Positions 11,854 through 20,182 of a stretch of DNA of 64,000 nt are shown piece by piece; within the stretch, counting starts at the first letter, position 1, and every line of letters starts with the position of its first letter. The stretch is from Pantoea sp. At-9b (GTDB taxonomy: Bacteria; Pseudomonadota; Gammaproteobacteria; Enterobacterales; Enterobacteriaceae). A program made the position numbers and the translations under genes. The DNA lies in NCBI RefSeq assembly GCF_000175935.2, contig NC_014837.1, positions 1 to 64,000 of the forward strand. The letters run 5' to 3'. Below the pieces are notes generated by a model. That model saw nothing but the letters and a program-made list of their open reading frames with translations, did not search any database and was not told the origin of the DNA.

Positions 11854-13116
11854 ATGGCAGAAAAACAACTCACCTTTGCAGAACGTCATCATCAGCTGAC
11901 CAATATCAATGTCTGGACTGCCGACAGCCAGTGGCTGGCGTTTGATGTCCGACCTTCCGGCGCTTCCTTTACCAGTCTGACCATTGAACGGGTCAACGTT
12001 AACAGCGGCGCGATTGAGCTGCTGTATCAGGCTCGTGATGGCGCACATGTTGGCGTGGTCACTGTAAGCCCGGATCTCCCGCCACGTTATGTCTGTATCC
12101 ATGGCCCGGAACATCCCGATGCGCATTGGCATTACGATTTTCATCATCGACGCGGTGTGATTGTGCAGCAAGGCATCGCGGAAAACCTGGATGCTTGCGA
12201 TATCACCGCCCCCTATACGCCCGGTGCGCTGCGCGGCGGTTCGCATGTCCACGTATTCAGCCCGGACGGTTCGCGTCTGAGCTTTACCTACAACGATCAT
12301 GTGATGCATGAAAAAGCGGTGAGTGAAGACCTGCGTAACGTGGGTGTCGCCGTACCGCTACATCCGGTATGCCCGCCAAAACGACATCCACGTGAATATG
12401 AGGGGAGTCATTATTGTGTGCTGGTTAGCCACACACAGCGAGATCCCCAACCGGGCAGCGACCAAATCGACCGTGCCTATGAGGAGTGCTGGATTGGCGA
12501 TCGCGGTTATCAAAAGCCGGACGGCAGCTGGCAGCGCTGGGCCATCGCGTTTATGGGTGATACCCGCTCGGCCAACGGCGAAAAAGTCCCGGAAGTGTTT
12601 GTGGTGGATTTGCCGACTGCGCTGGCGGATTACGCGAAATCAGGGGACGCCCCTATACAGGGAACACCAGACCAATTGCCAGCACCGCCATCAGGGGTGC
12701 AGCAGCGGCGTGTTACCCATACGCACGGGCTGGCGCTCCAGCCACGCCACTGGTTACGTGCCGCACCCGATGGCAGCGCGATCGCGTTTTTAATGGCGGA
12801 CAACAATGGGGTGGTGCAGCTCTGGACGGTTTCGCCTAACGGTGGCGCACCACGCCAGGTGACACAGCTTACCAGCAGCATTCAGTCAGCCTTTAGCTGG
12901 CAGCCTTCCGGCAACGCCATCAGCTTTGTGTGTGACAACAGCGTGATGCGTTGTGAACTGACGAGTGGCAAATGTACCCGGTTGACACAACGCAGTGACC
13001 AGCCGCCGTCCGGTGATGCGGTGGTCTGGTCGCCGGATGGCGCAAAGATCGCCTATATGCGTGACGTGAACGGCTGGCGGCAGCTATTCTGCGTCAGTGC
13101 GACTCCACAGGCATAG
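11854..13116 (+). CDS. yidR: DUF3748 protein YidR
   Basis: A 420-residue protein matching E. coli YidR (about 415), recognisable from the start (TFAERHHQLTNINVW) and from WHYDFHHRRGVI. It lacks a signal peptide. The second half has repeated WSPDG- and SPNGG-type blades typical of TolB-like beta-propellers, so it is probably a cytosolic propeller protein; its function is unknown. Its last 23 bp overlap the convergent yidQ. The REP-like repeat lies just upstream and the ATG follows a weak AAGG. Confidence 0.9.
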   Translation: MAEKQLTFAERHHQLTNINVWTADSQWLAFDVRPSGASFTSLTIERVNVNSGAIELLYQARDGAHVGVVTVSPDLPPRYVCIHGPEHPDAHWHYDFHHRRGVIVQQGIAENLDACDITAPYTPGALRGGSHVHVFSPDGSRLSFTYNDHVMHEKAVSEDLRNVGVAVPLHPVCPPKRHPREYEGSHYCVLVSHTQRDPQPGSDQIDRAYEECWIGDRGYQKPDGSWQRWAIAFMGDTRSANGEKVPEVFVVDLPTALADYAKSGDAPIQGTPDQLPAPPSGVQQRRVTHTHGLALQPRHWLRAAPDGSAIAFLMADNNGVVQLWTVSPNGGAPRQVTQLTSSIQSAFSWQPSGNAISFVCDNSVMRCELTSGKCTRLTQRSDQPPSGDAVVWSPDGAKIAYMRDVNGWRQLFCVSATPQA

Positions 13117-13456
13117 ACGCGGCGGTTGCCAGGCTGGCCTGAGTACCGGTCAGCTTCTCACTTTGCCGGACGCGTTCGCGTGGCGAGTCGATTGATTTGT
13201 CATCGTCGTGGCGGAAGTAGTCCCACGGCAGCAGGAGGGTGTCCATCACTGCGGAGAACGGCAAATCGATAGCCACCAGTGGTTTCATCGCCCAGCTGGT
13301 GTGGTCATCCGTCAGCATCTCTGCGCTGGCGCGAGTGCCGGGATAATAACCCTGGCTGGCACCAGTATGAGACATAACGCTGGAGCAACCGGAGGTGGTA
13401 CATGCGCAGCAGACCAACAGGCCTGGCAGCGAAAAACGGTTCATCAATTTCATCAT
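13094..13456 (-). CDS. yidQ: DUF1375 lipoprotein YidQ
   Basis: A small lipoprotein of about 120 residues matching E. coli YidQ (110). It has a short hydrophobic signal followed by TTSGC-SSVMSHTG, where the Cys is the likely lipidated residue, and the family signature YYPGTRASAEML ... LPFSAVMDTLLLPWD. The ATG at 13456 is preferred because AAGGG lies 6 nt upstream; upstream in-frame ATGs lengthen the signal without support. It is convergent with yidR and overlaps it by 23 bp. Function unknown; probably anchored to the envelope. Confidence 0.88.
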   Translation of the reverse strand: MMKLMNRFSLPGLLVCCACTTSGCSSVMSHTGASQGYYPGTRASAEMLTDDHTSWAMKPLVAIDLPFSAVMDTLLLPWDYFRHDDDKSIDSPRERVRQSEKLTGTQASLATAASMPVESH

Positions 13457-13604
13457 CTTCATCCCTTCAGTCATGGCATGGCCCTGGCTGGAGTGTGTCA
13501 CCTGATTAAGCATCACTCTGAGTTGATGTCTTTCTGTCCAGGCGAATAATTTCCTGAGTGTATGCTATTTCATCAAAATTGCTGTAAGAAATTCCTTGTG
13601 AAGC

Positions 13605-13634
13605 CTTGAAAGCGAAAAAAAAGCGCCCACTTTT
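13605..13634 (+). promoter_or_regulatory. Sigma-32 heat-shock promoter of ibpA
   Basis: The -35 CTTGAAA (13605-13611) and the -10-like CCCACTTTT (13626-13634), separated by 14 bp, match the sigma-32 consensus (CTTGAAA, 13-15 bp, CCCCATnT). The predicted transcript starts near 13640, about 100 nt before the ibpA ATG. Confidence 0.75.
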
Positions 13635-13639
13635 AAGGA

Positions 13640-13740
13640 ACGGTCACGCTGCTTTTGCCGACAGGAATCGCAGCGGGCTGTACAACCTGTCCATAGTGGA
13701 AGGTTGCCAAAACTTGCTGATTTTCAGGAGTCCTAATATG
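13640..13740 (+). promoter_or_regulatory. ROSE-like RNA thermometer in ibpA leader
   Basis: The roughly 100-nt leader ends with TTGCT (13714-13718), which can pair with the AGGAG ribosome binding site (13726-13730), seven bases before the ATG. This pairing of a UUGCU segment with the Shine-Dalgarno region is the hallmark of ROSE thermometers, known from enteric ibpA and rhizobial heat-shock genes. The full fold was not computed. Confidence 0.65.
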
Positions 13741-14154
13741 CGTAATTTTGATCTCTCTCCGCTTTATCGTTCTGCAATTGGTTTCGATCGTCTGTTTAAC
13801 CTGCTGGAATCGAATCAGAACCAGGCCAATGGTGGCTATCCTCCGTATAACGTTGAGCTGGTAGATGAAAACCACTACCGTATCACCATTGCCGTTGCGG
13901 GCTTTGCCCAGAGCGAGTTAGATATCACCTCTCATGACAACATGCTGGTGGTGCGTGGCGCGCATCCTGAAGAACAACAGGAACGCAAATACCTGTACCA
14001 GGGCATCGCCGAGCGTAACTTTGAGCGTAAATTCCAGCTGGCTGACCATATCGTGGTGCGCGATGCGCGTCTGGAAAATGGTTTGTTAAGCATCGATCTG
14101 GAACGCATCGTCCCCGAAGAGGCGAAACCGCGTCGGATTGAAATTCTGAAATAA
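13738..14154 (+). CDS. ibpA: Small heat-shock protein IbpA
   Basis: An alpha-crystallin-type holdase of 138 residues (E. coli IbpA 137) that binds unfolding proteins and inclusion bodies for later release by ClpB and DnaK. It starts [20 protein letters not shown], the crystallin domain spans roughly residues 35-125, and the C-terminal RRIEI motif mediates oligomer contacts. The ATG at 13738 has AGGAG upstream; the open frame extends further upstream but would include the leader. No ibpB follows; a terminator lies directly downstream, as expected for single-sHSP Erwiniaceae. Confidence 0.95.
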   Translation: MRNFDLSPLYRSAIGFDRLFNLLESNQNQANGGYPPYNVELVDENHYRITIAVAGFAQSELDITSHDNMLVVRGAHPEEQQERKYLYQGIAERNFERKFQLADHIVVRDARLENGLLSIDLERIVPEEAKPRRIEILK

Positions 14155-14161
14155 CCACGTG

Positions 14162-14187
14162 AAAAAGCCGCAGCAATGCGGCTTTTT
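14162..14187 (+). terminator. Terminator after ibpA
   Basis: An 11-bp inverted repeat, AAAAAGCCGCA (14162-14172) with TGCGGCTTTTT (14177-14187), has a GCAA loop and ends in a T-run. It begins 7 bp after the ibpA stop and is A/T-flanked on both sides, so it could also act on the opposite strand. Confidence 0.9.
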
Positions 14188-14196
14188 CATCTATGG

Positions 14197-14224
14197 GTAG
14201 CGGCGCGATAAATCGCACCGTTAC
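14197..14224. repeat. REP-like unit, copy 3 (single compact form)
   Basis: A single 28-nt imperfect palindrome, GTAGCGG..GCGATaaATCGC..CCGTTAC, lies between the ibpA terminator and the eamA stop. It belongs to the same family as the copies at 8960, 11772 and 58414 but with the arms collapsed into one unit. Confidence 0.8.
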
Positions 14225-14237
14225 CGAATATGTTCGT

Positions 14238-15143
14238 TTATGTCCTCACCAGAAATCGCTGACTCACCATCCCGCCAAACACATTAATCAACAAGCCAAG
14301 AATAATCACCGAGGCACCTAACATTTGCTGCATCGACAGGGTTTCTCCCAAAATCAGCGCGGCGCTCAATATTCCGACCACCGGTACCAGCAACGAGAGC
14401 GGTGCGATGCGCCAGGTTTCGTAGCGGCTGAGCAAATTACCCCAGATGGCATAACCGACAATGGTGGCGACAAACGCCAGATAAATTAGCGCCAGCACGG
14501 TTTGCAGGGAAATATTCAGCAAGCTGCTGACGATCACTTCTTGCCCTTCAAACCACCAGGAGCAGGCGAAGAACGGCACCATGGGAACCAGCGCGCTCCA
14601 CACCACCAGCGACATCACCGGCACTTTGCGGTTACGCAGAATAATCTTATTGGTGATATTGCCTAACCCCCACGACAGCGCGGCAGCCAGCGTCAGCATC
14701 AGGGTGGTCAGCGTAATCCCTGCGGTGGTTTGCCCCTCCATACCCGCAGTGGCGAGCATAAACATCCCAAGCGTGGCGACCACGATCCCGGCGATGTGGT
14801 TCCAGCGTAGCTTTTCCGCCAACAACAGCGCGCCGAGTAACAGGGTAAAAAACGCCTGTGCCTGTACCACCAACGACGCCAGCCCGGCGGGCATGCCGAG
14901 CTTGATAGCAAGAAACAGAAACGCAAACTGACCGAAGCTGATGGTCATGCCATACACCACCAACCAGCGCAGTGGGATGCCAGGCCGTTTTACGAAGAAG
15001 ATCGCCGGGAATGCCACCAGGGTAAAACGCAAACCCGCCAGTAAAAACGGGGGCATGCCGTGCAGCCCCAACTTAATCACCACAAAATTGACGCCCCAGG
15101 CCAAGACGACACACAGGGCTAATAATAGATCTTTGACTGACAT
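14238..15143 (-). CDS. eamA: EamA-family (DMT) exporter
   Basis: A 301-residue inner-membrane protein with ten predicted membrane segments in two EamA repeats. It closely resembles E. coli EamA (YdeD), the O-acetylserine/cysteine exporter, over its length (WGVNFVVIKLGLHGMPP, GMPAGLASLVVQAQAFFT, APLSLLVPVVGILSAAL). The ATG at 15143 has AGGAAG upstream. It is the last gene of the six-gene minus-strand operon that begins at 19956, 20 bp after the editing-deacylase gene. In this setting it is a plausible exporter for an amino-acid-like product; alternatively it is the ordinary housekeeping eamA placed here. Confidence 0.85.
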   Translation of the reverse strand: MSVKDLLLALCVVLAWGVNFVVIKLGLHGMPPFLLAGLRFTLVAFPAIFFVKRPGIPLRWLVVYGMTISFGQFAFLFLAIKLGMPAGLASLVVQAQAFFTLLLGALLLAEKLRWNHIAGIVVATLGMFMLATAGMEGQTTAGITLTTLMLTLAAALSWGLGNITNKIILRNRKVPVMSLVVWSALVPMVPFFACSWWFEGQEVIVSSLLNISLQTVLALIYLAFVATIVGYAIWGNLLSRYETWRIAPLSLLVPVVGILSAALILGETLSMQQMLGASVIILGLLINVFGGMVSQRFLVRT

Positions 15144-15163
15144 AACGCTTCCTTCTGCCGCGA

Positions 15164-15664
15164 TCAGGCGGTCGCCGTCACGGGGGTGGCGATCTCTGCA
15201 CAGCATGCATCGCCCACTACACGAAAATAATCATCCACATCCAGTGCCACTGAGCGTTCCAGTTCACCGGCGTTAAACCACAGGGTGCCGACATCGCGCA
15301 GGCGTGCATCAACCCGCAGCGCCAACCGGTCATCAAAACTAAACGGTGGTACTGCGCCCATCACACACTGCGTCAGCTCCTGGGCTTTCTCCGGTGCGGC
15401 GAAGCTCGATTTCTTGCCGCCGATGGCACGTGCCGCGCTTTTAAAGTTAATCTTGCAATCACCAGGTACGATCGCCAGCAGGTAACGGGGCTCCGCCCCT
15501 TCCGGCATGGTCACTTCCAGCACCATCGCTTTTGCCGCCTGATTCAGGTCGTTACCGCGGATCTCGCTGATGACATCGGTCTGACCGATTGCCTCATGCT
15601 CGACCACACGGAAATGCGCCTGATGCTGCTCCAGCAGGGCGATTAATTTTTCATAGGTTGTCAT
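15164..15664 (-). CDS. YbaK/ProX-type aminoacyl-tRNA editing deacylase
   Basis: A protein of about 166 residues in the YbaK/ProXp/EbsC family, free-standing relatives of the prolyl-tRNA synthetase editing domain that hydrolyse mischarged tRNAs. The conserved lysine (K45 in AAKAMVLE) and the GAVPPF motif (103-108) of the active-site pocket are visible. The start at 15664 has GGAG six bases upstream; an ATG two codons earlier is also possible. It lies 29 bp after the oxygenase and 20 bp before the exporter. In a biosynthetic operon, a deacylase could protect the producer from misincorporation of its own amino-acid analogue (inference). Confidence 0.82.
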   Translation of the reverse strand: MTTYEKLIALLEQHQAHFRVVEHEAIGQTDVISEIRGNDLNQAAKAMVLEVTMPEGAEPRYLLAIVPGDCKINFKSAARAIGGKKSSFAAPEKAQELTQCVMGAVPPFSFDDRLALRVDARLRDVGTLWFNAGELERSVALDVDDYFRVVGDACCAEIATPVTATA

Positions 15665-15693
15665 CTTCATCTCCTCGTATGACGGGCCACGGG

Positions 15694-16494
15694 TTAACTC
15701 CAGGCAATCGCGTGCTTCATCTTTTTGTCGGTCAGACCAAAGAAGAAGCCCATGGTGATGCGTGTATCGCCTTCCACCCGATCAATTTCATGATAAAAAG
15801 CTGGGTTAAACAGATAGATATCACCGCTACGCGGTGAAAATTCGCAGATTTCGCAGTGCTCAATCACACCGCTTTGGTAACCAAGTTCGCCGGGCGTTTT
15901 GAAGCGCTCGTCCACCGGTTGCCACTTCTTATTGAAGATGCGCAGTGCGCCCCCGGCGTTGCACTCTTGCAGGCACACCACACAGCTCAGCTGATGTAAA
16001 ATCTCCGTCACTGCCAGGCCGCTACCGGCCGCATCGCGCACGATGTTGTCGTTATGCAGGGGATTGGCGACCCCGTTGGCATGGAAACGCACAATTGAAC
16101 CGGCGTAGTCGCCGTGTTGCGGATCGGTGGCGGTTTTCAGGCTCTCCAGTCGCAAGGCGTGCTTCACCCAGTTGTAAACCTGGTCACGCAGGCAGGGCAG
16201 CGACGGTGGCAACGCGGGCTGAATATCGCGTAATTCGGTGAAATAGTTTTCCGGCGCAGCGGTGTGCTTGGCCAGATAGGGGCCAAGGGTGGTCAGCGCA
16301 CCATTGGGATAGTGTGATACCCGCACCTTTTCGCGGCATAGTTGTAGATCCTCAACCACCGCTTCACGCACTTCCGGGGCCAGGAAATTACGCAGTACCA
16401 GCAGCGGCACGCGTGCAGTCACAATGTCATCCAGCCAGGTACTTTCCACAAACATTTTGGGGCTAATAACGCGTATCTGATTGAAAATGGCCAT
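15694..16494 (-). CDS. Fe(II)/2-oxoglutarate-dependent oxygenase
   Basis: A 266-residue protein with the full iron and cosubstrate set of this superfamily: an HxD pair (H147, D149 in PLHNDN), a distal histidine (H235 in NPAFYHEID) and an arginine ten residues later (R245) that would bind 2-oxoglutarate. The core near 130-255 is a jelly-roll fold. Such enzymes hydroxylate, desaturate or epoxidise small molecules or side chains. The ATG at 16494 has GGAG upstream; the open frame extends three codons to a GTG. Five bp separate it from the amidotransferase stop. The substrate is unknown; operon context suggests an amino acid or peptide. Confidence 0.84.
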   Translation of the reverse strand: MAIFNQIRVISPKMFVESTWLDDIVTARVPLLVLRNFLAPEVREAVVEDLQLCREKVRVSHYPNGALTTLGPYLAKHTAAPENYFTELRDIQPALPPSLPCLRDQVYNWVKHALRLESLKTATDPQHGDYAGSIVRFHANGVANPLHNDNIVRDAAGSGLAVTEILHQLSCVVCLQECNAGGALRIFNKKWQPVDERFKTPGELGYQSGVIEHCEICEFSPRSGDIYLFNPAFYHEIDRVEGDTRITMGFFFGLTDKKMKHAIAWS

Positions 16495-16499
16495 GCTGT

Positions 16500-17207
16500 T
16501 CACTCCGACAAAGGAATTTCATGAAGTTCATGGTTGCTCATACGACGCCAGTCTGACGCCGTGCCCAGTGCTGCAATGGGTTCAGAAGAGATAAAAGTGC
16601 TGTTGTTATGCTGACAGTGGTGCAGGGTGAAGTAATCGGGATAAGGGGTATCGTCAGGATGCCATTGCCACGCCCAGGCTTTTTCGCGGGTAACAAAAAT
16701 CGCATTGGCCGCGCTACCGCCGGGTGCAACCTGTGCCATCTTGTTGCGCAGATAATCCCGCGTGAAATCAGCGGGCGTCGCCCGCTCGACGATGTATTCA
16801 AGGTATTCCGCCGAGTCAAAGCGCGACTCGGCCATGCCGAGCTGCTGGTAAACGGTGGGTAAAAAGCCGTTGTGCATCATGTACCAGTGCGTCTGACCAC
16901 TGGTTCGCCACAGTGGATGCGAGAATTCGATCCCATGGTTTTTGCTCAAGGTGGCATGACGCACATGCACCGCGAGAAAACGGCCACGCAGGCGATCGAC
17001 ATCAATAGCCGGTAGCGCATCGGCAAAGGGGCCAGTGCCGTGTAGCGTATGGATTTTCCCTTGCTCCAGCCATAAAACCCCCCAACCGTTTGGATGCTGT
17101 TTGATGGGGCCATCATGGGTGGCGGTTTCCCCGCAGCTCATGGCGCGTGCCGCTTCCAGCACCGTTGCGGCATCAAATTGACCGTGCGCCAGAATCATTC
17201 TGCACAT
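16500..17207 (-). CDS. Class II glutamine amidotransferase (stand-alone)
   Basis: A 235-residue Ntn-hydrolase glutaminase. Cys2 (MCRMILAHG) is the expected N-terminal nucleophile after Met removal. PNGWGV (39-44), HVRHAT (81-86) and HNG (112-114) are the usual glutamine-binding motifs. There is no synthetase domain, so it must supply ammonia to a partner; the PP-loop protein two genes upstream is the obvious candidate, like a split asparagine synthetase (inference). The ATG has GAGGGG upstream, and the gene overlaps the ATP-grasp gene by 13 bp. YafJ/EgtC-like proteins have a similar architecture, so a role outside this operon is possible. Confidence 0.85.
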   Translation of the reverse strand: MCRMILAHGQFDAATVLEAARAMSCGETATHDGPIKQHPNGWGVLWLEQGKIHTLHGTGPFADALPAIDVDRLRGRFLAVHVRHATLSKNHGIEFSHPLWRTSGQTHWYMMHNGFLPTVYQQLGMAESRFDSAEYLEYIVERATPADFTRDYLRNKMAQVAPGGSAANAIFVTREKAWAWQWHPDDTPYPDYFTLHHCQHNNSTFISSEPIAALGTASDWRRMSNHELHEIPLSE

Positions 17208-18472
17208 AGTAAATCCCCTCGCGTGGCAAAGGATGGAACCTCAAGGATCTGGTGGAAGGTCGCCAGAATGTCGTCACGGCTGTTACCTGCCAGGCGAAAG
17301 GTGGCGAGGATGCCAGCATGGCGGGTTAAATCGGCATACAGCGAGGAGCGCGGCGACACCTGTAGCGCAGGCAGATTCAGTGGTGGCAGCAACTGACCAC
17401 GTTGTTGCTGCGCGATCCAACTCTCAGCCTGCTGATATTGCAGCGGTTTGCGCAGACGCAGACGCCCCACCGCCGGTGTCTGTTGGCTGAAGTGCAGTTC
17501 GGGCAGACCTTGTCCAGCTTCGATCTGGAACGCCACTTCTGCCCAATTGATGCCGGTCACTTCCTCGACCAGGTTCACTACTCCCATGCCTGACAGGCGG
17601 AAACCCATTTCAAGAAAATGCGGTTCGCCGTTGACCACGATGAAATCGATATGAAACGCGCCCTGGCGGTAGCCAAAGGTTTCACAGCAGAAACTCATCA
17701 GGCTGGCAAAGGCGGCAGGCAGTTGCTGCGCGGCCATGGCGACATGACCGGACTCGTAAAAGCTGATGCTGCCCTCGGCATCGCTGTGATGCTCAATCAC
17801 CTTCTGGCAACAGGTCAGTGCAACCGCATGACCGTTATCCACCACGCCCTGGAGCGAATATTCGTCGCCGCACAGCCAGCTTTCGACGATAAACCCTGAA
17901 AAGCCGCGCCCACCATAGTTCATGGTGTCGACCAGCTTGTTGATCACCGCATCCAGTTGACCGGCCTCTTCGACCAGCCAGATACCGAGGCCGCCGCCAC
18001 CATCGACTGGCTTGATCACGCAGGGATAGAGCAACGCGTCACGTGCGTCACGGATGCTGAGCGGAGAGGCAAAAAAACGAAACTCTGGCTGTGGGAAGCG
18101 TGGCCAGGCTTTACGTAGCGCCATGCGTTGCGCGTATTTGTCCGGTGCGATAAAGCAGGGACCGGCATCCGGACCCGCCAGCATCTCACGTACCCGACAG
18201 GCCGCTAAGTTGTAGGCTTCAAAGCCTGCCAGCACCACCTGCGGATGTTCCAGTAACCCGGCATGCAGGCATGCCTGCAACACATCCCAGGGGTTTTCCG
18301 GTCGATCCAGCCGCACAATCAGGTCGAATGGCAGGGTCATGTTGAGCGACTGGTAATCGACAAAGTCACCCATCTCCGCCAGGACGGTGAAATAACCTTC
18401 GCGCTTTGCCACCGCGCAGTACGGGTTTTGTCCGTCGCGGGTGGCACCAATCTGCAGGAAAATTTTTCTCAT
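17195..18472 (-). CDS. ATP-grasp ligase of unknown substrate
   Basis: A 425-residue ATP-grasp enzyme. Visible motifs are the ATP-binding lysine in CVIKP (K154) and the following glycine-rich loop GGGGLG (158-163), the adenine-binding strand FIVESWL (E197), and the Mg-binding acids in AFHIDFIV (D276) and HFLEMGFR (E288), after which the usual Asn is replaced. Such enzymes make amide or peptide bonds through an acyl phosphate. It sits 17 bp after the PP-loop gene and overlaps the amidotransferase gene by 13 bp, the spacing of a single operon. A dipeptide or amino-acid ligase role is the simplest inference; the substrate is not known. Confidence 0.85.
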   Translation of the reverse strand: MRKIFLQIGATRDGQNPYCAVAKREGYFTVLAEMGDFVDYQSLNMTLPFDLIVRLDRPENPWDVLQACLHAGLLEHPQVVLAGFEAYNLAACRVREMLAGPDAGPCFIAPDKYAQRMALRKAWPRFPQPEFRFFASPLSIRDARDALLYPCVIKPVDGGGGLGIWLVEEAGQLDAVINKLVDTMNYGGRGFSGFIVESWLCGDEYSLQGVVDNGHAVALTCCQKVIEHHSDAEGSISFYESGHVAMAAQQLPAAFASLMSFCCETFGYRQGAFHIDFIVVNGEPHFLEMGFRLSGMGVVNLVEEVTGINWAEVAFQIEAGQGLPELHFSQQTPAVGRLRLRKPLQYQQAESWIAQQQRGQLLPPLNLPALQVSPRSSLYADLTRHAGILATFRLAGNSRDDILATFHQILEVPSFATRGDLLCAE

Positions 18473-18489
18473 CGCTTAGCCTTACCGGG

Positions 18490-19956
18490 TCAACGCCCGG
18501 AAATCACTTCTGTGACGATGTCCTGCAGGACACCATTGTTAACCTGGATCACCGCTTTGTGCGGGTCGAAGCGCAGTACGCGTGACAGGGCATCCTGCTG
18601 CTGGTTATCCAGCAACGAACTCACCTGTGCGCTACGCCAGCAATGACGCATCTGCGCGATAGTCAGGCCGGAGAGTTGTTCCAGTTGTTGTGCCAGCAGC
18701 AGATCGTCGCTGCTGCCTTCCAGTAAGGCGCGCACCGCACGTTCTTCCGGCGCGGACGGCAGCTGTTGCAGCCAGGTTTTCAGCTGTCGGCCACCGGCGA
18801 TAAACGGCGAATAGATCATGCATACCAGTTGGGTTTCATCGAGACCAAATGCCTGCTCGGCAAACTGCGCCGCCCGCTGGCGCGCCCGCATAATGGCCGC
18901 ATCGTCCTGATAACGCGCCGCCATTTCGCTGATCAGCTGCGGTGGGAAATCCTTTTGCTGCATCAAGCCCAGCGCAAAGCGCGCATATTCGCGTACCCCT
19001 TCGGCGTAGCTACGCTGCAACAGCGTTTCCGCACGCAGGCCGCGAATATGTGCCATTAAGGTTGGATTGCCGCAGTCTGATTCCGAGAAGCTGAACATCA
19101 GTTCATCGAAGCGGAACTGCATAAATTCGGTGAGCAACGTCCAGTGTGCGCCCGCTTCGTAAGCCGTGTCCTGATAGATATTGAAGAACAGCGGATCGCG
19201 GGCCAGCTGCCAGGTAATGCGGTGCGCGGGGGTAACCTGATCAGCTCCGTAGACATCGCTAAAGTAACGTTCCGCCACACCATCCAGGGTTTGCAGAAAA
19301 CCGCTGAAGCCGCGTGATTTATCCGCCACCGGCGCATGAAACAGCCGGGAGAGATGACGCGCCCAGGCGAGGTAAGCGGTTTGTTCCTGTGGCGAATCGC
19401 CGGTGATGATCATATCCACCCCGCCATCGAAATGCGCCGCGAGGCCAAAGGAGTTCACCATGCTGAGGTTGCAGGCGTTGCAGAAGGTAGAACGTGCATC
19501 GGCGCGGAAGCGGTGGCCGTTCATCAGCACATCGCTGCGGTTCTGTTGGCGTACCGCTTCCGGCATGGGTAAATGACGGGAAAAAGGGCGAATCTGTAAT
19601 CCGTCGGTCACCAGACATTCGGTAAAGTCATCATGGTGGATATGCAGCGCGCGATAGACGCGATCAATATTCTCCATCACGCTGTCGTTCATTGCCGCAT
19701 GGCGGTTGGTGCTGATACGAAGCTGGAAGGTCGTGCCGCGTTGTTGCCAGATCAGCCCCTGAATGTAGCGAACATACGCCACCATATAGCTGCTGTCTTT
19801 GCCGCCGCCATAGGCGAGCAGCACACGGTTATTTTCGGGATGATGCGTATCGGGTAAGGCGGCGAGCAAACGACGGGAACAAGCCTGGGCAGATGCGAGA
19901 ATGGCGGGGGATAGATATCCTTCAATTTCTCTCATCATGGTGGACAGATTATTCAT
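18490..19956 (-). CDS. PP-loop ATP pyrophosphatase (amidotransferase/asparagine-synthetase-like)
   Basis: A 488-residue protein of the adenine-nucleotide alpha-hydrolase superfamily. The PP-loop YGGGKDS is at 49-55. A Cys pair, C159 and C162 (STFCNACN), recalls the zinc site of sugar amidotransferases, and TGDSPQE (186-192) is a likely substrate-side motif. Such enzymes adenylate a carboxylate or carbonyl and often use ammonia from a glutaminase. It lacks its own glutaminase domain, but one is encoded two genes downstream. It is the first gene of the operon, and a MocR regulator is divergent 226 bp away. The C-terminal ~200 residues are not recognised. Confidence 0.75.
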   Translation of the reverse strand: MNNLSTMMREIEGYLSPAILASAQACSRRLLAALPDTHHPENNRVLLAYGGGKDSSYMVAYVRYIQGLIWQQRGTTFQLRISTNRHAAMNDSVMENIDRVYRALHIHHDDFTECLVTDGLQIRPFSRHLPMPEAVRQQNRSDVLMNGHRFRADARSTFCNACNLSMVNSFGLAAHFDGGVDMIITGDSPQEQTAYLAWARHLSRLFHAPVADKSRGFSGFLQTLDGVAERYFSDVYGADQVTPAHRITWQLARDPLFFNIYQDTAYEAGAHWTLLTEFMQFRFDELMFSFSESDCGNPTLMAHIRGLRAETLLQRSYAEGVREYARFALGLMQQKDFPPQLISEMAARYQDDAAIMRARQRAAQFAEQAFGLDETQLVCMIYSPFIAGGRQLKTWLQQLPSAPEERAVRALLEGSSDDLLLAQQLEQLSGLTIAQMRHCWRSAQVSSLLDNQQQDALSRVLRFDPHKAVIQVNNGVLQDIVTEVISGR

Positions 19957-20182
19957 TTTTCACTTTTTCCTTTGGCTAATAAAATCGCTATTGCCATCAA
20001 CACGGCAATATTGCGGGTAACGGGCCACGAAGGTGCTTGGGAATGAATGTCTCAGTCTTGTGCTGCGCGGCTGTGTGCCAGCCACCGATACGCAGAGTTC
20101 TTGATTTAACAGATGCAGCCTAAACTACTTTGAATGTAATCTGATGGATACGCACAGATCAGCACGATATGGGGTGGAACAG
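19957..20182. promoter_or_regulatory. Divergent promoter region with GATACGCA direct repeats
   Basis: This 226-bp region lies between the biosynthetic operon (minus) and its divergent MocR regulator (plus). The 8-mer GATACGCA occurs at 20087-20094 and again at 20147-20154 in the same orientation, 60 bp apart. MocR proteins often bind direct repeats, so these are candidate operator half-sites. No strong -35/-10 pair was found. Confidence 0.45.

Noticed and set aside
13606..13737. Upstream extension of the ibpA frame
   Set aside because: It covers the sigma-32 promoter and RNA leader; the ATG at 13738 matches IbpA proteins and has AGGAG.
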